Below are positions 19,580 to 30,528 of a stretch of DNA of 64,000 nt, one piece after another. Position 1 is the first letter of the stretch. Every line of letters starts with the position of its first letter. Origin of the DNA: Fusarium oxysporum f. sp. lycopersici 4287 (taxonomy: Eukaryota; Ascomycota; Sordariomycetes; Hypocreales; Nectriaceae); contig NC_030988.1 in assembly GCF_000149955.1 (NCBI RefSeq), forward strand, positions 5,570,992 through 5,634,991, given 5' to 3'. A program made the translations under genes and the position numbers. The notes under the pieces were generated by a model, which saw only the letters and a program-made list of their open reading frames with translations, ran no database searches and had not been told where the DNA came from.

Positions 19580-21795
19580 GGTGAAGAATATGGCAATGTA
19601 CTTTGACCCAAGCTGGCGGTGCTCGGGCTTTTGTAGGGGGGTTTTCTTGGTTGTTACGCTAGCGATCATCGCGCTTGGAGGGCAATGAACGAGAGTGGCT
19701 TGCCCTGCCAATCCGGGGAGGAAATATCCTTTTCTTCTCGTGGATCGAGGCCACTTGATAACTGGATCTTAACGTTGAATGCAGCAGCTGATGAGCCCAT
19801 AATGCGCGCTAGGCCACCCAATGAATTATTTTTCTTCCTTGTCTTTCCGCATAAGTTTTCGGCTATGTGGATAGGGAAGAATCCAATGGCTTCCAAGAAA
19901 CGACCTTTTCAGGTGTTAAGGCCATTTCCGTGCGCCAGCGTTGCCTTGTGCCGCTTTGATCGCTTGGAAACTTTGTTGGAGTAGCATGCGTAGCAACTTC
20001 ATCAGCTACGGAGGCGACACAACACAATAATGCCTTTTGTAGTAATAAAGATATGTTATTTATGCTATAGATTAACTATCAAAAGCTCTAATTATATATA
20101 GTACTTATCTCACTAGGTGAATATAGGTGTGTTTTAATGTATCTATGATATTGGTTGACTTTCGCCTAAAGCGGTATAGGGCACACAGCGCACGTACACG
20201 CAAATTGGCCCCTGTAGGTGCGTGGGGAACCCGGTAACGTCCGTCACCCACAGACTGGCCACCAAAACACCAAAAACCCGATATCGTGATTCATTAATTA
20301 CTTAACACAACACCACATTTTTTATATTAAATGAAAACTTGGTTAATGAATATTTGCTGCCCTTTGGAATTCTCTTGCTTTATGGCTATTCTGTGCTTAT
20401 TTTCTCTTGTTCTCTTGGTTATTATTAAGCGTACGGGAATGTACGGACCAACTCGGGGCAAATCATTCGCCAATTGCTATCCACTTTCGGCAACGCTGAA
20501 TGCGGGCAACTAGCTTTAAAACTGACCGCAACATCGCAATACTTGGCTTTAGTGGCTAAATTTTAAAATGCGATATGCCCTAGTAATTGTCAGTTGATGC
20601 ATGTTGTTAAAAGTAATTTTTTCTAACTTTTAATAATGGCGACTTGAATTCGTTGGGGGCAATGAATTCAGGTCCCTGTCTTCATTAGCGTGGTTTTAGT
20701 TTATATGTGTTTTCCATTTAATTCAGACCTGTATTCGCCACCCAGCTAGGGTAGAGATGGCGAGGGGCATGGAGGCTGGGATCAGGCTGCGTCAAAGGGC
20801 TTGTCAACTTCACGTGACTTTTACACTGCCACCGCCTCATCAGCTTGCCGTGGTGGCTATACACGGCCGTCATGCTCAAGCTGTGAGCTGTAAAGTCAGG
20901 TCCAAATTGATTACAGAATCATGTCAATCATGAAGAAGGAACTCGTAGTGGCATGAAATACTGTGGGGAAAGGTATTGAAGTATGTTTTCGGCTTGTACT
21001 ATTTAGCATACCTACATAAATATTGATGAATCTTACGTGAAGAAATACATATTAGATTGGTGATGATAATGCTAGAGTCGCGACGTAGTTTTTTCCAAGT
21101 ATTATCATCAAGGTCTATGCTGCCTCATTTTTCGACACCAGCTAACTACCCTATACCAAACACCCATTCCGTAGTCGCAGCGTATTTTATGCTGCAACTG
21201 CCGTAAAGCATCCTCTCGACTGAGGCTATCTAGTATTTAGTATTATGCAGAGTTATTTCTTTAATTAGTGAGCATTATAGAATTTCCGAGTCGAGTATGA
21301 TATCGGTCTTGAAAAATAGGTCCAGGTATAATGGGGGCCAAAGTTGCGTAATTTCCAGTCAAGCTTCGGCCACTTATTCCACTTGAACAATAAACCTTGT
21401 CCAGATTTTGGGACCTAACAACTTGCTTTTTTCTATCCGTCGGCAGCTGCGATCATAACTTTATGCACGTGTGCGCTACAAAGGTAGCCTTAAAGTTACG
21501 CAAGAAAATACATCGCACTGCACCTATAGTTGTCACCCCATCATGTACGCTCTGCATACATTCATGCCGCTCACCCCCGTCCAGTTCGACAGTGCACCTC
21601 AAACTAGTGTTATCTTCGCCATAAGGATGGAAGGTAGCTATTGCGCTATCTATCATGGAGAAGCCCTCTGTCCGCTTTAACTGTTCTTCACAGTGATTGC
21701 TACATTACTCTAGCCTGATGTCAGGCTTTCACCAATGTAAGGTTGGGGTAAGTTACACAAACCAAGGTCATGGTGCATACTAATAGCGGATCGAT
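19580..21795. other. 2.2 kb with no supported gene
   Basis: Intergenic DNA between the ankyrin and kinase genes. Open frames are below 100 codons and unrecognised. It contains one relic transposon terminus at 20235-20268 (listed separately). Confidence 0.5.
20235..20268. repeat. Relic terminus related to the AT-rich TIR element
   Basis: The string TAACGTCCGTCACCC, then ...CTGGCCACC, follows the same order as the left end of the element at 13224 (TTAACGTCGGTCACCC ... CCGGCCACC). No inverted partner was found nearby, so this looks like a solo or decayed end. Confidence 0.4.
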
Positions 21796-22989
21796 ATGAA
21801 GGACCTCGATGATGAAGCCTACAATGCGCTCATGGCTAAAGAGATCACCGATCTTCGTGCTCAGATCAACGACAGGGCTGTTTGTGAACTTACCTCGAGC
21901 TTGAATAGCGGAAAGCTTTGTTCTATTGAACATCCCTCAAAATTTGTCGGGTCAGTAGCTCTTACTGGTCGTGCCAACTATCATGCTCGCATCCGCTTTG
22001 ACGATGGGTCCGAAACATGGCTCTTACGAGTGCCGCGAGTTACGGGCTTTCCTGTCCATCTTGCAGAGTACCTGATCCGCAGCGAGTTCGCGACCCTCAA
22101 ATTTCTGGAGACTACTACCGTGCCAGCACCAAGAGCATTCTCGTTTGGCAACAAATCTCAAGGCACAGACCGAGGAGTCGGGGTCTGCTTCCTTCTCATA
22201 GAGGAGCTAGCGGGCAAGCCTTGGGACGGTCAAGGTGACACTTACAAAGTCTGGCAAGGTCTAGCTGAGATCTTGGCGGAATTAGAGAAGCACGAGTTTC
22301 ACCAAGCGGGCTCTCTATGTGTCGAGTCTCCTCAAGATCAACCAATAATATCCGTCACGGCTAGTGACAGATTTGTCTGCCTTGATCCTTGGGGCCCATT
22401 CGAAAAGTCAGCGGACTATTATTCGGCATGGGCTGAACAATACCTGGTGCTGGTTACAGACGGTCAACTGTATCCAGAGTTCCCTGTTGAAGCTTACTTG
22501 GTTTACAGATTTCTGAAAGATAAGGCGACAGAATTGTCACTTCATGACCACGGTTTTTTTCTGAAACACGTTGATGACAAGGGTGACCACTTGATGGTTG
22601 ACGAAGACTACAACATCATTGGTATCATTGACTGGCAAATGTCACGTTTGGTTCCGCGACGGGAAGCTTTTGGACTGTCACTGGTGTCCGCGGACATGAA
22701 TGCTCTTTGTAATGGGTATGTATCACTCAGTGCGCAAGACGTTGCGCTAAGCAAGGCTTTGGGTGAAAAGAGCAAAAGCCTGGCTAGCTATACCGAGAAT
22801 GACAAGATAAGAAGGTTCTTCTGGGGCTTGGGGCTCGAGACTGACTGGACCTTAGCATTGCCACTGGCAAATGCAATCCTTGAGGCCTTTGGAGAGGAAA
22901 AGCCTTGGGATATATGGAAAGATGAGCAACTCAGTCATTGTGATGGCGATGAATGTCTGTTGGCCCTTCTGGCATACTCCTCTAAGTAG
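21796..22989 (+). CDS. Aminoglycoside phosphotransferase (APH)-like kinase
   Basis: 397 residues, single exon, ATG in a fair context. The N-lobe includes HARIRFDDGSETWLLRVPR, placing the glycine-poor P-loop and the ATP-lysine-like region of APH-fold kinases, followed by EFATLKFLETTTVPAPRAFS and the hinge FLLIEELAGKPWD. The catalytic loop is FFLKHVDDKGDHLMVD and the metal-binding motif is IIGIIDWQMSRLVPRREAFG, both typical of the large fungal PF01636 families. Substrates of these fungal kinases are mostly unknown; antibiotic resistance should not be assumed. The expansion of APH-like genes in Fusarium accessory regions is well known. The gene is intact and unlike its RIP-damaged neighbour at 23.6 kb. 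Confidence 0.85.
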   Translation: MKDLDDEAYNALMAKEITDLRAQINDRAVCELTSSLNSGKLCSIEHPSKFVGSVALTGRANYHARIRFDDGSETWLLRVPRVTGFPVHLAEYLIRSEFATLKFLETTTVPAPRAFSFGNKSQGTDRGVGVCFLLIEELAGKPWDGQGDTYKVWQGLAEILAELEKHEFHQAGSLCVESPQDQPIISVTASDRFVCLDPWGPFEKSADYYSAWAEQYLVLVTDGQLYPEFPVEAYLVYRFLKDKATELSLHDHGFFLKHVDDKGDHLMVDEDYNIIGIIDWQMSRLVPRREAFGLSLVSADMNALCNGYVSLSAQDVALSKALGEKSKSLASYTENDKIRRFFWGLGLETDWTLALPLANAILEAFGEEKPWDIWKDEQLSHCDGDECLLALLAYSSK

Positions 22990-23221
22990 CTACCGCTTGG
23001 TTTCTATCTGCAGTTGACTAGACTACATACATTCCTACTCTTCTATTCCTAATTGTCGTGTAGGGATCAAGGGTGTGCACCACTCAATTCAATCAACCGA
23101 ATGGCTCGGTGGCGGTGAGTTGACCTGGTCAACCACTCTCTCTAGTGGCGTTGATCAATTATCCGTCAAATTGAGTTGAATGAACACTGGTTGAAGTCGT
23201 TGATCTCCAAGCCGAGCTAGT

Positions 23222-23540
23222 TCACTCCCACTCTCCCATCCCCTTTTCTTCACATCCCACCTCTACCCAGGATCCTTCGTCCGCCCCATCACCACTACCA
23301 TTCTCGGTAGGAAGTAGTGACACGTCCAGGTCGTCAATCACCCCAGCCCGTAACCACGATCGCAGCACTTGACACATTCCTATAATGTCCGCGTCCAGCC
23401 GATTCCGTAGTGGCGTCACCATCCGCCCTGCCGCCGCAAACATCCTCTCGCGTGGCTGGCTATTCTCATCCCGAAAGAAACAAGCAATCCCGTACAGGCT
23501 GTGCCTGTTGCCTGACTTCTAATCTGAACAGTTCAATGAC
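23222..23540 (-). mobile_element. Internally deleted hAT transposase relic
   Basis: On the minus strand one frame reads GNRHSLYGIACFFRDENSQP, the block around the first catalytic region of fungal hAT transposases, and passes directly in frame into RERMFAAAGRMVTPLRNRLD, the C-terminal dimerisation domain. Roughly 400 residues normally between them are missing. Upstream, the expected DLWKSGN has TAG in place of TGG. The complete hAT gene at 54.9-57.3 kb carries the same two blocks far apart (SGNRHALYGITCVFRDSN and LFSTTGRMVTKSRNRLD). The sequence at 23070-23220 (beginning CAAGGGTGTGCACCACTC) probably holds its terminus, but no clear inverted partner was seen. Confidence 0.75.
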
Positions 23541-23604
23541 ACTTGGAACCGAATGGAGGACAAGTCTCTTACGTCACAAAGCCGCAATCATACATAGTTT
23601 TTCT

Positions 23605-25603
23605 ATGACTCAAAAAACAACAAATTTGTGTGAGGGATGTAAAAAGTTTGATTTCTGGAGCGGCGAACCTATAATGAGGGAGAATCTCGCGACTCTGATG
23701 TCTAAGATCCATCATTGTGAACTTCATAGAATTGTTTTCCTTTATTTTCTATCAAAGTCTTATAACGACCTGGACACAAAGGATATTTGGAGATCTGACT
23801 CCTCTCTTTTCAGGATAGAATGAAAATGCCCTTACTATCACTTTTCAAAATTTCAGGTAGATATAGACATTTCCAGACCCAACACTGATTATACTTGTCT
23901 TTTGAAAGCAGATAACTCAAAACGGAACGGATTATACTCTGATGATATCCACCTTGGACTGCCCAAGCTTTTCAAACCCGGTACTCCCCCGGTTCTACGA
24001 CTTGCTTATGACTTGGATTCAAGATTGCGACTTAAGTCATCCCCAATGTCGTCCCGCAGACAGATCAGGCGTTCAAGTACTGACTAGCCTCATTGACGTT
24101 GGTCAAGGGGATGACAGAGACTCAAAGGCTTACCTTCGTGAAGGAGCGAGAGAGTTGTGTCATCCAGAGACTGAGCTGCGATATGTTGCACTGTCACATC
24201 CTTGGGGTAATGGGGAAGAGCACGGCCATTTTTGCACCACAAAGGAAAACCTTGACAGTTGACTACGTCTCGGCATTGATATCAAGCACTTTCCGAGCAC
24301 ATTCAAGCATGAAATCGAGGTAACTCGGGCGCTTAGTGTCCCGTACCGCTGGATTGATTCACTGTGTATCGTGCAAGGACCTGACGGGGACTTTGACACG
24401 GAAGCCAAAAGGATGGAAGCCGTCTTCAGCTCCGCATACTGTGTCATTGCCGCAAGCAGCGACAACGGAACTTCACGTGGCTTTTTGTGGGAAAGACCCG
24501 AGCGCGAAGTGGCGAGACTGGACAGATATCTTCCCGATGATTCCGTATATGTTTGTGAGGCCATCGATGATTTTCAACACGATGTGATAGAAGGAGCCTT
24601 GAATAAACGCGGATGGGTCCTACAAGGGCGTGTACTTGCTCCAAGGACCATATACTTTACTGAGAATCAGACATACTGGGAGTGTGGTCAAGGGGTGCGC
24701 TGTGAGACATTAACAAAGCTGACCAAGTAAGTTACAAGCCTAACTCCATATGACCTTCGTTGCTGACTGGAACCCTGTAGTAGCCAAGCATCGTTTCTTA
24801 CAGATTCAAATTTCCCCAAGTTGGCTATGAGGTCAACCAGAGGAGCAAAAATTCGATTCTATGAGTCATTGTACAAACAATACTTGAATCTTGATTTTAC
24901 AAAGATACATGATCGGCCCATAGCGATTGCTGCGCTAGAACAACGGCTGGTCAGTGCCTTCAAGACCGAAGGAGGATATGGCGTATTCAATGGAGCATTC
25001 TTCGGACGCAGTCTATTGTGGATGAGGGATACAAAGCGAAGTGATTGCCTGAATTTAATTGAATTTATCTAAAACCAAAAGTTCACAATCCCAACCTGAT
25101 CATAGACAGCATACGAAGGACCAATTACATACTTGGAAATCCCTTTTGACCATGTCTGATGGACACATGAGACCGCAGAAGGAAGGATCTAATCGCCTTG
25201 GGCTACCAGGGACTCAGGTTCTACTTCAGGTTCCCTGCATACAGGAGAATTGAACGGAAAGATTGACCTCACTGCTCAGGCGTGGGAGATATCAACCCTA
25301 CCATTGGCCGAGGCGCAGAGTAAAATCATCCACGATGAAAGAACACCGCCACCGAGCGAACATATGCTATGTGTCATTGTTGGGAGCGAAAAGTCAAAGG
25401 TCGCAATTCGTGGTACCAAAGACCTTGAGCATTATGTCTTGCTAGTTGCACCATTTGATCATTCTAGCGACGGCCTTTACCGAAGGGCGGGTGTTGGCCG
25501 ATTATTGGAAAGTTGGATCGACATGCGCAAGCCTGGCTTAAGAGTACTGGTACCTCTTATATGGCGGGCTAGATTAGCTATAGTCATTATACCTGCAATA
25601 TAG
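23605..25603 (+). pseudogene. HET-domain protein, RIP-damaged
   Basis: Starts at ATG 23605 (MTQKTTNLCEGCKKFDFW). The HET core is recognisable: LRYVALSHPWG, CTTKENL, ALSVPYRWIDSLCIVQ, SSAYCVIAASSDNG, GWVLQGRVLAPRTIYFTENQ, YWECG. A 54-base intron at 24727-24780 (gtaagt...ctgtag) still splices in frame. Damage: TGA at 23821; a frameshift near 23985-23995 at a run of five C; then in-frame stops at 24260 (TGA), 25070 (TAA), 25097 (TGA), 25103 (TAG), 25157 (TGA) and 25190 (TAA). The pair at 25097 and 25103 replaces both tryptophans of the conserved PTWSW motif, TGG to TGA and TGG to TAG, the signature of RIP. The gene can no longer give a complete incompatibility protein. Confidence 0.88.
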
Positions 25604-26133
25604 ATATCTACTCTCTTTATAACGCAGGGAGTAGAGTATTAACTCATGCAATAACATGGCCGACAAGAAACTCACAGACATTGAAGGACAACTCAGGACT
25701 AGCTTGCAGGAGAGTACTACGAGACAAAGAGCCACGATTTGGATTATTATCGGTGATGACAGTCCATGATCTCCGGATACCGTTGGCTGACCAGCTCCGA
25801 AACGATAATCCTTGCTAGATATGGTCACAGAGCCAGTGCCCGGAATACACTGAGTTGCAAAGCTACCAAATAAATAAAACCACTACATAAATTCTTCTAT
25901 AAACTCTGGTGACTCTATTTGTACTATATACCAAGACTGTCTATTCTTTCCTTGTGGAGCCTATATTTTAAAACGCAGCTACTACCCTCATTCGTAACTT
26001 AGGGTAATTTATCAAACACGGACAGCATATAAAGGAATGACAGTTAAACATCCAGATAACAAATGAAATCAAAAGCAATATATTGTGCCGGTCTAAGCCC
26101 CCTCGTCAAGCCAATCCATGAATAGCTAGCCTC
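25604..26133. other. Intergenic
   Basis: About 530 bases between the HET pseudogene and the convergent secreted-protein gene. No gene, repeat or RNA feature recognised. Confidence 0.5.
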
Positions 26134-26727
26134 CTAGCAGAACTGTCTACCGTTCTGGTCCTGCACCATAAAGCCAGACACGCCAAACTTGTCAGGGATC
26201 GTTCCAGCCGCGTCCAGGAAAGTCAACGGCGCGGGAGCTCCAGCCTGCGGGTTATTCGCAGCCTGCAATAAATTAAAGCCCTTGCTGTTCGCCAAGTCGT
26301 ACTTAAGCGTGACGTCAGTCGGCAGGTTGGGACTGCTGTACAGAGTGCATGACCGCTTGCCACCATCTTCCGGCATGAAGGTATGCTTCCACACCCAGTT
26401 CGTGCACTTACTAGGCTCCTCTAAACACTTGGTAGCGCAGTCGCAAGCGGTCTTGAAGCCGTCTTTGAAGAAGAAGTGTTGCTCCGTGACGACGCCTGTC
26501 ATGTCGATACCCTGGTAGTAGCGGACACAGCCGCCGTAACGATTGGGAGCCTGAAGGTTGGGGAAGCGGTCCTTGGTGATCTTGCCCTTGCATATCGCCC
26601 AGTCCGAGTAGCGGTCAAAGTCTGGGAAGATATCGCCATCTGAGTCGCGGTGGCCACGGGAGCTGAGGGGAGTCGCCAAGGCAGCGGAGGCGAGGAAGGC
26701 AGAGAGGACAGCGGCGGTGAAATGCAT
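26134..26727 (-). CDS. Small secreted cysteine-containing protein (effector-like)
   Basis: 197 residues, single exon. Residues 1-18 (MHFTAAVLSAFLASAALA) form a signal peptide, with a likely cut before TPLSSRG. The mature part has eight cysteines (AICKG, GGCVR, ACDCATKC, SKCTNW, RSCTLY and the terminal FC), consistent with four disulphides; the region ACDCATKCLEEPSKCTNWVW resembles the PAN/apple pattern. A TATA-like element lies 127 bases upstream. No catalytic motif is visible. Size, secretion and cysteine content fit an apoplastic effector or cell-wall protein, but function is unknown. The gene is intact beside a heavily mutated HET paralogue. Confidence 0.8.
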   Translation of the reverse strand: MHFTAAVLSAFLASAALATPLSSRGHRDSDGDIFPDFDRYSDWAICKGKITKDRFPNLQAPNRYGGCVRYYQGIDMTGVVTEQHFFFKDGFKTACDCATKCLEEPSKCTNWVWKHTFMPEDGGKRSCTLYSSPNLPTDVTLKYDLANSKGFNLLQAANNPQAGAPAPLTFLDAAGTIPDKFGVSGFMVQDQNGRQFC

Positions 26728-26853
26728 TTTATCGAGTGGCTTAAGCTGATGAGGGAAGATAGATGTGATTGAGTTGATTTGTTTCGTTAAGTAAGTAATT
26801 GATAGTAGCGATGCTGGTGAGAATTGGGACTCTTGCTAGGACCTTGACTACCG

Positions 26854-26860
26854 TTATATA
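26854..26860 (-). promoter_or_regulatory. TATA-like element of the secreted-protein gene
   Basis: TATATAA on the minus strand, 127 bases before the ATG at 26727. The position is plausible for a core promoter; nothing else supports it. Confidence 0.35.
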
Positions 26861-27622
26861 CGCTTTTGAATCGGCAGATAAGTACAGCTAGATTACTTTA
26901 ATCTAAAGGATGTCACTTACACCTCTAGCAGCAATATGACAACTGGAGCCCGGAGCCTCCACGATCCGATCACATAAGACCTGTGCGGCTGTGTCCTAGC
27001 CTATCATAGAGCGAGGAGGACATTGAGAAGGGGCTTCAGCCATACTCGTTAGGCCAAGTCGATAGGCGAGACATATCTTTAACCAGACCAGGCTCTTCCT
27101 GGAATAGCCTGTTGAGGCTCAACCCTGCTGTTGACAGCCCGGTGGCTTGGCAGCACACCTCTTCAGTACTGGATAGGGCTGTAGCATCGATGTAGCTCGG
27201 TTTTGAAAACCCTAAAAATAGGGAGCGACGTTCCAGATCCCAAGCCATAACGCCTTCTCACAACGGGATTCTGACACATCCACGTCAGCGCCGAATGATT
27301 GCGTCACTATGATTTATTCTAGTTCGAGCTGCAAGACAACAGGAATTTAGAGCGCTGAAAGCCTCATCAGTGAGGCCAATCTGATCGCCCAGTATCCACT
27401 ATGCCGCTTAGTGCGACGTAGTCAATTCATCTATACTGTGATGTTCCTCCGACTTGGCTGCTAGCCTCGGGGGGCTCTTTTCATGCTCTACATAGAACTT
27501 TTGTTCGTGCTCATGATTCTTTTGACAATCTTTCGCGCCTGGCTATCCTTATCTTAGGCATTAACGTCAACTTCATATCATGGGTTCAGTCTCAATGCCT
27601 TGAGAGAAGCCATCGACAGCTT

Positions 27623-27843
27623 NNNNNNNNNNNNNNNNNNNNNNNNNNNNNNNNNNNNNNNNNNNNNNNNNNNNNNNNNNNNNNNNNNNNNNNNNNNNNN
27701 NNNNNNNNNNNNNNNNNNNNNNNNNNNNNNNNNNNNNNNNNNNNNNNNNNNNNNNNNNNNNNNNNNNNNNNNNNNNNNNNNNNNNNNNNNNNNNNNNNNN
27801 NNNNNNNNNNNNNNNNNNNNNNNNNNNNNNNNNNNNNNNNNNN
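27623..27843. other. Assembly gap, 221 N
   Basis: A run of N. The length may be an estimate; any repeat that prevented assembly here is not visible. Confidence 1.
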
Positions 27844-28545
27844 ATTGTGAAGATGGTATTGGTATATCGCAATTCACAGATAATTAAGAGAGAAGCAATG
27901 ACAGTTAGGCTCAGTCAGATAAGTGAGCTTTCATTTTAATACCCAGCTGCGATCATTAAGACGTACCTGTCCCATCATGTCATTTGCAGGATATTCGTGG
28001 CAGCTCACTTATGCGACCCGAGCTCTTGTGCGCGAGTTTGATAATTCTCTTGGTACACTTTTACGTGCTAGGTGAATTTTGTTTAGTGATATCCCGACCG
28101 ATAGCTAAACAGGGGCTCTCTTCGGCCCCACGGGAACAAAGCCAAAAAATAAAATAAAAAAATGAAAAAATGTTACATCCACCTCGGTCTACTTTGGAAA
28201 CGCACGCTCATGAAGAGATCACCAGATCCCGGGAAAGCAATTGGATGACCTAAACACGTGGCAGCGCAGCCTTCGGACATACGCCGAGGCGCTCCTGCGA
28301 AGTCCTGTAACTGCATAATGGACTTTGAAAAAAAAAAAAAAAGGAAGAGGGGAAATACAGTGCCCTTCTTACGCAGCTGAGAATAGAGAAGATAAGAGCT
28401 TAGCCAGACTCTGTACAAGACTGTTGCCGAGCATAGAATTGCTCTTTCTTGATACAACCTACTAAAGTTTTTATCTAGTTTATGCTGGGCCTACTTAGTA
28501 CTAAGTACATAAGTACAATATAAGCCCTTAAATAGATTATTCAAA

Positions 28546-30528
28546 TTAAATTAGAAAAACTCCTCTCGCCTCCTTTTCACGAGTTGACTTCTCCTCGAGC
28601 CCATGGACAACAACAAAGCCGCCAAAGCAGTAGTTATCCTTCCCCTCGTCCCGCAAGAACACTAGCCACTCGCATCCAGAAAGCGACCATATCTCATCTT
28701 TCGGTCGCGCTGTGTTGGGAGCGTAAATCACCAGGGAGTCCGCTTCGAACTGTTGCAAGTTTGGAGAAATCTCGCGGGATCCTCGGGGGAGTGTCACAAC
28801 ATGTCTGCCCGTCACTCGCAAACTAAGACCTTTGTCCTTGATCGCTTGATAATAGGGATCCTGTATCTCAAAGGCTAAGCTGCTAGCAGTGCCAGAGGCC
28901 CCGGGCGATTCTCTGGCCCCGTCGATGAGGTTTTGGAGCTCCAACATCATGTCCCTGTCCTCGCTGCAGTTCCAATCTGGGACCCACGACGGAAGAAAGT
29001 AGCCCAGGTCCCGTCTGCCGATAAATGCTTGCTCCAGAACGTAGTTTAGATCTCGGTCAATCTCGACAATCCTTCGTGCCGCGTCCGAGTGGACGTCTAC
29101 AGCCGTATTCTCGTGTGAATAGCTGGGCGTGAAGCCATAGTCGTCCCGCGCAAGCCCAACGAATGCGTATATTTTGTCTCTTGTATCCGAGGCCTGAAAG
29201 TTTCGCGCGTGGCGGAGAAGAACACGCAAGTCTCCTACTTGACTATCATGCTTGGAACGGCCATTCATCATGGCCGCCACGGTGCGTATAGATTTTTCCA
29301 CATCCGGAGCGGTGAGTTCCTTTATGAGAGAATCAACCTGCTTGTGCACCTGTTCTTCGAAACTGAGAACGCTCGTACCACGCCCTGGCTCTTGCTCGCC
29401 TTCCTCGGCACTCTGCTGCGCGCGTTGCTGATCAAATTGTTCATCCTTGGCGCGCACGATATCCTGGTGATCCTTGCCTGTGAGGCGACTTTTCCACACA
29501 TCGCACCAAGAGCCAGGGTCTGGGGTTAGACATGCCGATATCCTCTCCCAAGAAGCACCATAGTCTCCGAACACAAATTGGACTTTGGGCGAACAGACAA
29601 ACTCCTGGTATACCCATGACCGTGTCCACCAGGGGGACTGGAGAAACGACACGAAGGATGCCAGAGTCTCAGGACTAGGCCCTCCATTGTAACAATCCTT
29701 CCAGAAAACGTCGACAAGCTTTGTAGAACCTTGATGTGGCACGTTCGTGAGCCACCCTAACCCAGCGTTCGTTTTTTTAGCCTCTGGTAGGTCCCATAGT
29801 TGTCCGACCCTTTGTCCGAACCCTCGGGGTTGCGTATTGGAACCCGCGAACGGCGTAGCCGATGTTTTTTCATCGGCAGTCGAAAGGCAGACAATAGTCG
29901 TCGCGCAGCGGGAATAAATATCGCGCATCATCATGACCTGATGGCCTCTCTCGACATCATCCGACTGATTGATGCAGATTTGGTCAACCCAGAATAAGAA
30001 GTATCCATCTGGACAACCGTTCTCTTTATAACGGTAGCGAACAGCACACTTGAGGGCGTGGATGAGCTGCGCGAAGGCATTGAAGATGTGTCCCCCGACT
30101 AGTATCCTCGCGGTGTTTTTGGCATCGCCTGCTGCGTACGAGAGAGCTAGGTACTGCCCTGTGCACATGGATAGCGGCACTCCGTCAAGCATGTCGCAGG
30201 CAAGGAGTTTTTCTCTGACTGAGACGTCTTGGGATGTAAAGGAATTGCCTGATGAGAAGCCAATAGACGCTGGGTCGTGGCCGCTGGCTTTCCAGGTAGG
30301 GTGGTCGACCAAATGCTCAGCAAGGGTCTTTTCCTCGGGAAAAACCTTGAGAAGACGCATACTAGGTCTCTTCCTGTTTAAAGGACAGTATTCGTACTTT
30401 GAATAGAAGGCTTCGTTATGCGGCGTGTAAAAGTTATCTTCCTTTGTTCCCGGCCGAGGACCCAGCCCAACTTTGCTGAGGGCTAGTGCACTGACGGATG
30501 TACCATAGTTGTCTTTGGATGGCTCCAT
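28546..30528 (-). CDS. HET-domain protein, intact
   Basis: 660 residues in a single open frame. The HET domain spans ~residues 110-320: YLALSYAAGDAKNT, ILVGGHIFNAF, FLFWVDQICINQSD (the WIDxxCINQ-type signature), HQVMMMRDIYSRC, then PWWTRSWVYQEF and VFGDYGASWERI. The region DTRDKIYAFVGLARDDYG is the usual RDKIYALLGL motif after the domain. The C-terminal half is variable, as in most HET proteins. HET proteins cause regulated cell death when incompatible alleles or partner proteins meet in a fused cell. It belongs to a different HET subfamily from the pseudogene at 23.6 kb. There are no RIP-type stops. Confidence 0.88.
   Translation of the reverse strand: MEPSKDNYGTSVSALALSKVGLGPRPGTKEDNFYTPHNEAFYSKYEYCPLNRKRPSMRLLKVFPEEKTLAEHLVDHPTWKASGHDPASIGFSSGNSFTSQDVSVREKLLACDMLDGVPLSMCTGQYLALSYAAGDAKNTARILVGGHIFNAFAQLIHALKCAVRYRYKENGCPDGYFLFWVDQICINQSDDVERGHQVMMMRDIYSRCATTIVCLSTADEKTSATPFAGSNTQPRGFGQRVGQLWDLPEAKKTNAGLGWLTNVPHQGSTKLVDVFWKDCYNGGPSPETLASFVSFLQSPWWTRSWVYQEFVCSPKVQFVFGDYGASWERISACLTPDPGSWCDVWKSRLTGKDHQDIVRAKDEQFDQQRAQQSAEEGEQEPGRGTSVLSFEEQVHKQVDSLIKELTAPDVEKSIRTVAAMMNGRSKHDSQVGDLRVLLRHARNFQASDTRDKIYAFVGLARDDYGFTPSYSHENTAVDVHSDAARRIVEIDRDLNYVLEQAFIGRRDLGYFLPSWVPDWNCSEDRDMMLELQNLIDGARESPGASGTASSLAFEIQDPYYQAIKDKGLSLRVTGRHVVTLPRGSREISPNLQQFEADSLVIYAPNTARPKDEIWSLSGCEWLVFLRDEGKDNYCFGGFVVVHGLEEKSTREKEARGVFLI

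Larger units (their letters stand above)
26728..28545. other. Intergenic with assembly gap
   Basis: No gene recognised. Bases 27623-27843 are Ns. An A15 run is present near 28328-28342. Apparent frames across the Ns are not real. Confidence 0.6.

Noticed and set aside
18191..19711. 506-codon open frame on the minus strand
   Set aside because: It is the antisense of the ankyrin array. The repeat has no stop in this frame, so openness is automatic; the text is repetitive and unlike any protein family.
27573..27887. Three frames of ~95-99 codons across the N run
   Set aside because: They consist almost entirely of unknown bases in the assembly gap.
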